6,728 bases of DNA from an uncultured Desulfobacterales bacterium (lineage in GTDB: Bacteria; Desulfobacterota; Desulfobacteria; Desulfobacterales; JAFDCJ01). The stretch lies in assembly GCA_945787595.1 (NCBI GenBank), contig CALZJV010000793.1:1-6728 (forward strand), read 5' to 3'. Shown one piece after another: positions 3,869-6,728 of this stretch (position 1 is the first letter of the stretch; each line of letters opens with the position of its first letter). The translations under genes and the position numbers were made by a program. A model generated the notes under the pieces. That model worked only from the letters and a program-made list of their open reading frames with translations. It did not search any database and was not told the DNA's origin.

Positions 3869-6088
3869 ATGAGTGCCACAAACATTCACAAAGCTGATGA
3901 AAGTGTAAAAATCATCCGCACCACTTCCACATTTGACTGCGGCGGCAGATGTCCGATTCGATTGCACGTCAAGGATAACCGCATACTCCGAATTGAGGGC
4001 GACGACGCCGAGGAGCCCGAACAGCTCAGAACCTGTCTGCGTTGCCGTGCGTTCCGGCAGTATGTCCACCATCCCCAAAGGCTGATGTATCCTCAAAAAC
4101 GTATCGGTGCGCGCGGCGAAGGCAAATTCGAGCGGATTCAATGGGATGAGGCCCTTGAGATCCTGGCCGGCCAACTGACCCGCGTCAAGGAAACATACGG
4201 CAACGAGGGTATCTTCCTGGCCACCGGCGGAGGCTACCTTGCCGGCCTGCACAACGGGGGCTTTGCGGCACAGCGTCTCATGAATCAGTTCGGTGGTTGT
4301 GTTACCCATTACGGCAACATTTCCTCGGAAGGTGCTGTCTGGGCTTCTTTGACACAATACGGATCTGTGATGGTCGGAAACAGCCGTGAAGATATGCTGA
4401 ACTCCAAACTGATCATTCTCTGGGGCTGGGACCCGGCACGCATGATTTCCGGCACCAATACGATGTATCATGTCATTAAAGCCAGGGAAAACGGTGCCAA
4501 AATCGTTGCCGTGGATCCCAGGTATCATGACACCGCCGCCACTGTGGCCGATGAATGGATTCCGATCCGACCGGGCACGGACACGGCGGTGTTTGTCGCC
4601 ATGGCCCATGTCATGATCAAAGAAAATCTTCACGATCAAGCCTTTCTGGACAAATACACGATCGGGTTCGAAAAGTTCAAAGAATATGTTTTAGGACAAG
4701 AGGATGGGGTAGAAAAAACGCCGGCCTGGGCTGCTGAAATCTCGGGTGTCGACACTGCCACCATTGAACGACTGGCCCGTGAATATGCCGGTAATAAACC
4801 GGCAGCGCTGATGGATTGCCAGGGGCCCGCAAGAAGCGCCATGGGCGAGCAATTCAACCGTTGTGCCGCAACCCTGTGTGCCATAACCGGAAATGTCGGC
4901 CGGGCGGGCGGCAGTGCCTGTGGCGGGTTGATGGGGATCCCGATCGGGCACATGTTTCGCATGTCCGCCATCCCACCCGGGAAAAACCCGTTCGAGCTGG
5001 ACGGTCCCAACGTCAAAGGAACCCTGGACATCCGTATGCGGGTCATTAAACGGGTTCACATCAACACAATTTTTGATGCCATCCTGGAAGGCAAACAGGG
5101 CGGTTACCCGGCCGATATCAAAATGATGTGGTCGATGTGCAATAATTATCTGAATCAGACCGGCAACAGCAACAAAGCCGCCCGGGCATTGCAGAAGCTC
5201 GAGTTCTTCTGTGCACAGGAATTGTTCATGACCTCCCAGGCGCGCTACGCCGATCTTCTGCTGCCGGTAACCACCGCTGCGGAACGAAGTGACCTGACAC
5301 GCCCCTGGCCGTCGGGACCTTATTTTACCTTTATGAATCGCGCCCTGGAGCCGCTGGGCGAGTGCAAATCCGACTTCGATATCGTCAGCGAGCTGGCGGA
5401 GCGGCTTGGTATCGATAACTTTAATCCACACACGGAGGATGAATGGCTGAAAATGTTTGTGGATCACAATCCTGAATATCAGCAGCACATCAAGGATTAC
5501 GATAAATTCAGGGAAGACGGAATTCATCGGGTAAAACTGGCTGAACCCATCATCGCTTTCAAGAAGCAGATCGATAATATTGAAAACAACCCCTTCCCTA
5601 CCCCGTCCGGAAAAATTGAGATTTTCTCCCAGCGGGTGGCAGATCTAAACAAGCCGGACACGCCCCCGATCCCCAAGTATATGCCGACTCCCGAAGACCG
5701 CAATGATCCTTTGTTTGCCAAATACCCGCTTCAGCTGCTCACGCCGCATCCCAAAAACCGGGTTCACTCGGAACTTTACATGGTGCCCTGGCTGCGGGAG
5801 GTTGAAGCGCATCGGGCCTGGATCAACCCGCTGGATGCCGAACCCCGGGGAATCAAGGACGGCGACGAGATCTATGTCTTCAACGGCCGCGGCAGGGTGG
5901 CTATCACAGCCTGGGTAACGGAAAGAATCATCCCCGGCGTAGTAAGTATTTTTGAAGGCGCCTGGTACAACCCGGATAGGGACGGTATCGACCGGGGCGC
6001 CTGTGCCAATACGTTAACCAACGATGCCTATTCAGGCGGCGGCGCTGCGGTCATGAATACCAGCTTGGTAGAAATCGAGAAGACATAA
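3869..6088 (+). CDS. DmsA-like molybdopterin oxidoreductase, catalytic subunit
   Basis: The 739-residue protein belongs to the DMSO reductase family, which carries a bis-molybdopterin guanine dinucleotide cofactor and usually one N-terminal [4Fe-4S] cluster. DCGGRCPIRLHVKD and the later RTCLRCRAFRQ resemble the DmsA cluster region. Cysteines are C24, C28, C56 and C59; the first DmsA cysteine position is Ser20. GARGEGKFERIQWDEAL (80-96) is a family signature. HYGNIS aligns with the DmsA segment holding the molybdenum-ligand serine, here Ser152. LIILWGWDPARM and AVDPRYHDTA (181-224) are cofactor-binding segments. PTPSGKIEIFS and the C-terminal molydopterin-dinucleotide domain (about 618-739) complete the fold, so the gene is full length. 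There is no twin-arginine signal or hydrophobic leader, so I infer a cytoplasmic enzyme. AGGAG six bases upstream supports the start. The substrate is unknown; its partner is the ferredoxin-like gene downstream. Confidence 0.93.
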   Translation: MSATNIHKADESVKIIRTTSTFDCGGRCPIRLHVKDNRILRIEGDDAEEPEQLRTCLRCRAFRQYVHHPQRLMYPQKRIGARGEGKFERIQWDEALEILAGQLTRVKETYGNEGIFLATGGGYLAGLHNGGFAAQRLMNQFGGCVTHYGNISSEGAVWASLTQYGSVMVGNSREDMLNSKLIILWGWDPARMISGTNTMYHVIKARENGAKIVAVDPRYHDTAATVADEWIPIRPGTDTAVFVAMAHVMIKENLHDQAFLDKYTIGFEKFKEYVLGQEDGVEKTPAWAAEISGVDTATIERLAREYAGNKPAALMDCQGPARSAMGEQFNRCAATLCAITGNVGRAGGSACGGLMGIPIGHMFRMSAIPPGKNPFELDGPNVKGTLDIRMRVIKRVHINTIFDAILEGKQGGYPADIKMMWSMCNNYLNQTGNSNKAARALQKLEFFCAQELFMTSQARYADLLLPVTTAAERSDLTRPWPSGPYFTFMNRALEPLGECKSDFDIVSELAERLGIDNFNPHTEDEWLKMFVDHNPEYQQHIKDYDKFREDGIHRVKLAEPIIAFKKQIDNIENNPFPTPSGKIEIFSQRVADLNKPDTPPIPKYMPTPEDRNDPLFAKYPLQLLTPHPKNRVHSELYMVPWLREVEAHRAWINPLDAEPRGIKDGDEIYVFNGRGRVAITAWVTERIIPGVVSIFEGAWYNPDRDGIDRGACANTLTNDAYSGGGAAVMNTSLVEIEKT

Positions 6089-6134
6089 AAACCTGTATTT
6101 CACCGCAAAATAATAGTACCTGCAGGGTGTGCTG

Positions 6135-6171
6135 TATTTTGTTTTCCGCCTTCTCAGCGAAAAACAAAATA
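6135..6171. other. Long stem-loop between the catalytic and iron-sulfur subunit genes
   Basis: TATTTTGTTTT (6135-6145) and AAAACAAAATA (6161-6171) pair perfectly over 11 bp. After one C/A mismatch, CGC (6147-6149) pairs with GCG (6157-6159), leaving a 7-base loop. No T-run follows the stem, so it is a poor intrinsic terminator. In an operon it could act as an RNA processing or stability element that sets subunit ratio. The flanks (TTTCACCGC near 6099 and CTCTGCGTTCTCTGTGCCTC at 6182-6201) resemble another dispersed intergenic word family, so it may instead be a repeat insertion. Confidence 0.5.
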
Positions 6172-6249
6172 GCGTGAAAGGACTCTGCGTTCTCTGTGCC
6201 TCGAGCAAAGCGGGCGGTTAATAATTCAAACTAAAATGGAGCGAGTACA

Positions 6250-6728
6250 ATGCAAATAGGATTCTACTTCGATCAGACCAGATGCACCGGATGCAGTGCC
6301 TGCCGGGTGGCTTGCAAAGACTGGAACGACATCCCGGCCGGACCTGAAAACTGGATACAGGTGCGCTATTCCGAAAAGGGAAAGTTTCCGAAACCATTCG
6401 TCAGCTACATGATCGCTACCTGCTGGCATTGCGTAGAACCGGTGTGTGCTCAGGCCTGTCCAGTTGATGCCATAACAAAACGCACAGAAGACGGCATCGT
6501 GCTGGTGGACAGTGATGCCTGTCTGGGCAATGCAGAATGTGACGTCAAGTGTTTGAAGGCCTGTCCCTATGACGCGCCGCAGTTCGGACCGCAATCCGGC
6601 GCCAAAATGCGCAAGTGCAATTTTTGTCTGGATCGCCACCTGGAAGACAAGCTTCCTGACTGCATCGAGGCCTGCCCGGTCCGGGCGCTGGACGCGGGGT
6701 CTTTGGATGAGCTGGAAAAAAAATACGG
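6250..6728 (+). CDS. DmsB-like four-cluster ferredoxin subunit (C-terminus outside window)
   Basis: The frame opens at ATG 6250, with GGAG (6238-6241) eight bases upstream, and runs off the window after 159 codons. Four cysteine groups can hold four iron-sulfur clusters: C12-x2-C15-x2-C18-x3-C22; C58-x2-C61-x4-C66-x3-C70; C91-x5-C97-x3-C101-x3-C105; and C123-x2-C126-x11-C138-x3-C142. This is the DmsB/NrfC type of electron-transfer subunit that pairs with molybdopterin catalytic subunits. The third group departs from the usual C-x2-C-x2-C-x3-C spacing. No signal peptide is present, matching the catalytic subunit. The visible part is probably most of the protein, since the family is about 180-210 residues long. 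No membrane-anchor gene is seen within the window; the next gene is needed to tell where electrons come from or go. Confidence 0.92.
   Translation, partial: MQIGFYFDQTRCTGCSACRVACKDWNDIPAGPENWIQVRYSEKGKFPKPFVSYMIATCWHCVEPVCAQACPVDAITKRTEDGIVLVDSDACLGNAECDVKCLKACPYDAPQFGPQSGAKMRKCNFCLDRHLEDKLPDCIEACPVRALDAGSLDELEKKY

Noticed and set aside
3737..4639. A 300-codon minus-strand reading frame, and similar long ones at 4691-5527
   Set aside because: They lie antisense to the clearly real DmsA-like gene and show no recognisable family, so they are shadows of GC-rich codon use.
6135..6171. An intrinsic terminator after the oxidoreductase gene
   Set aside because: The stem is strong but AU-rich and not followed by a T-run; the downstream partner gene is in the same direction.
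6226..6639. A 137-codon minus-strand reading frame
   Set aside because: It is antisense to the ferredoxin subunit, whose 16 ordered cysteines leave no doubt about the real strand.

Overview
The window looks like chromosomal DNA of an anaerobic, probably sulfate-reducing or syntrophic member of the Desulfobacterota. This is inferred from three things. The acyl-CoA dehydrogenase and crotonase genes are of the kind used in fatty-acid beta-oxidation. The DmsA-like molybdoenzyme and its ferredoxin partner belong to a subfamily I associate with such anaerobes. The intergenic DNA is full of short 'word' repeats (GAACATCGAACGTCC, TGGAATGATGGAA, GTCATCTGTCATC) that I know from their genomes. No species can be named from the sequence alone.

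Layout. Positions 1-85 (minus) hold the first 28 codons of an enoyl-CoA hydratase/isomerase-family gene. Positions 86-563 have no gene but contain a candidate promoter, a palindromic repeat element (212-485) and a GTCATCT array. Positions 564-1404 (minus) are an acyl-CoA dehydrogenase gene broken by two internal deletions. Positions 1405-1737 carry an 8-bp tandem array, a pair of operator-like repeats and a candidate promoter. A MerR-family regulator (1738-2466, plus) overlaps a metallo-beta-lactamase-fold hydrolase gene (2441-3328, plus). Positions 3329-3868 are a 540-bp gap filled by two more inverted-repeat elements. A DmsA-like molybdopterin oxidoreductase (3869-6088, plus) is followed, after a 161-bp gap with a strong hairpin, by a four-cluster ferredoxin subunit cut by the window end (6250-6728, plus).

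How the genes may work together. The left part is a regulator divergent from a beta-oxidation gene, with a symmetric repeated site between them; the regulator and hydrolase genes are probably translated from one message. The right part encodes a catalytic subunit and an electron-transfer subunit. The catalytic subunit has no Tat signal peptide, so I infer a cytoplasmic redox enzyme. Its substrate cannot be read from the sequence.

The most unusual content is between the genes. Two elements (277-399 and about 3531-3733) share the same plan: inverted arrays of short repeats, different in sequence in each element, surround a core whose two ends are conserved (a CGCTWCGC word 6 bp inside the left arm, and an exact 13-bp ATTGACAGAATAC next to the right arm). 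A third inverted-arm element (3342-3486) and two single-arm arrays lie in the other gaps.
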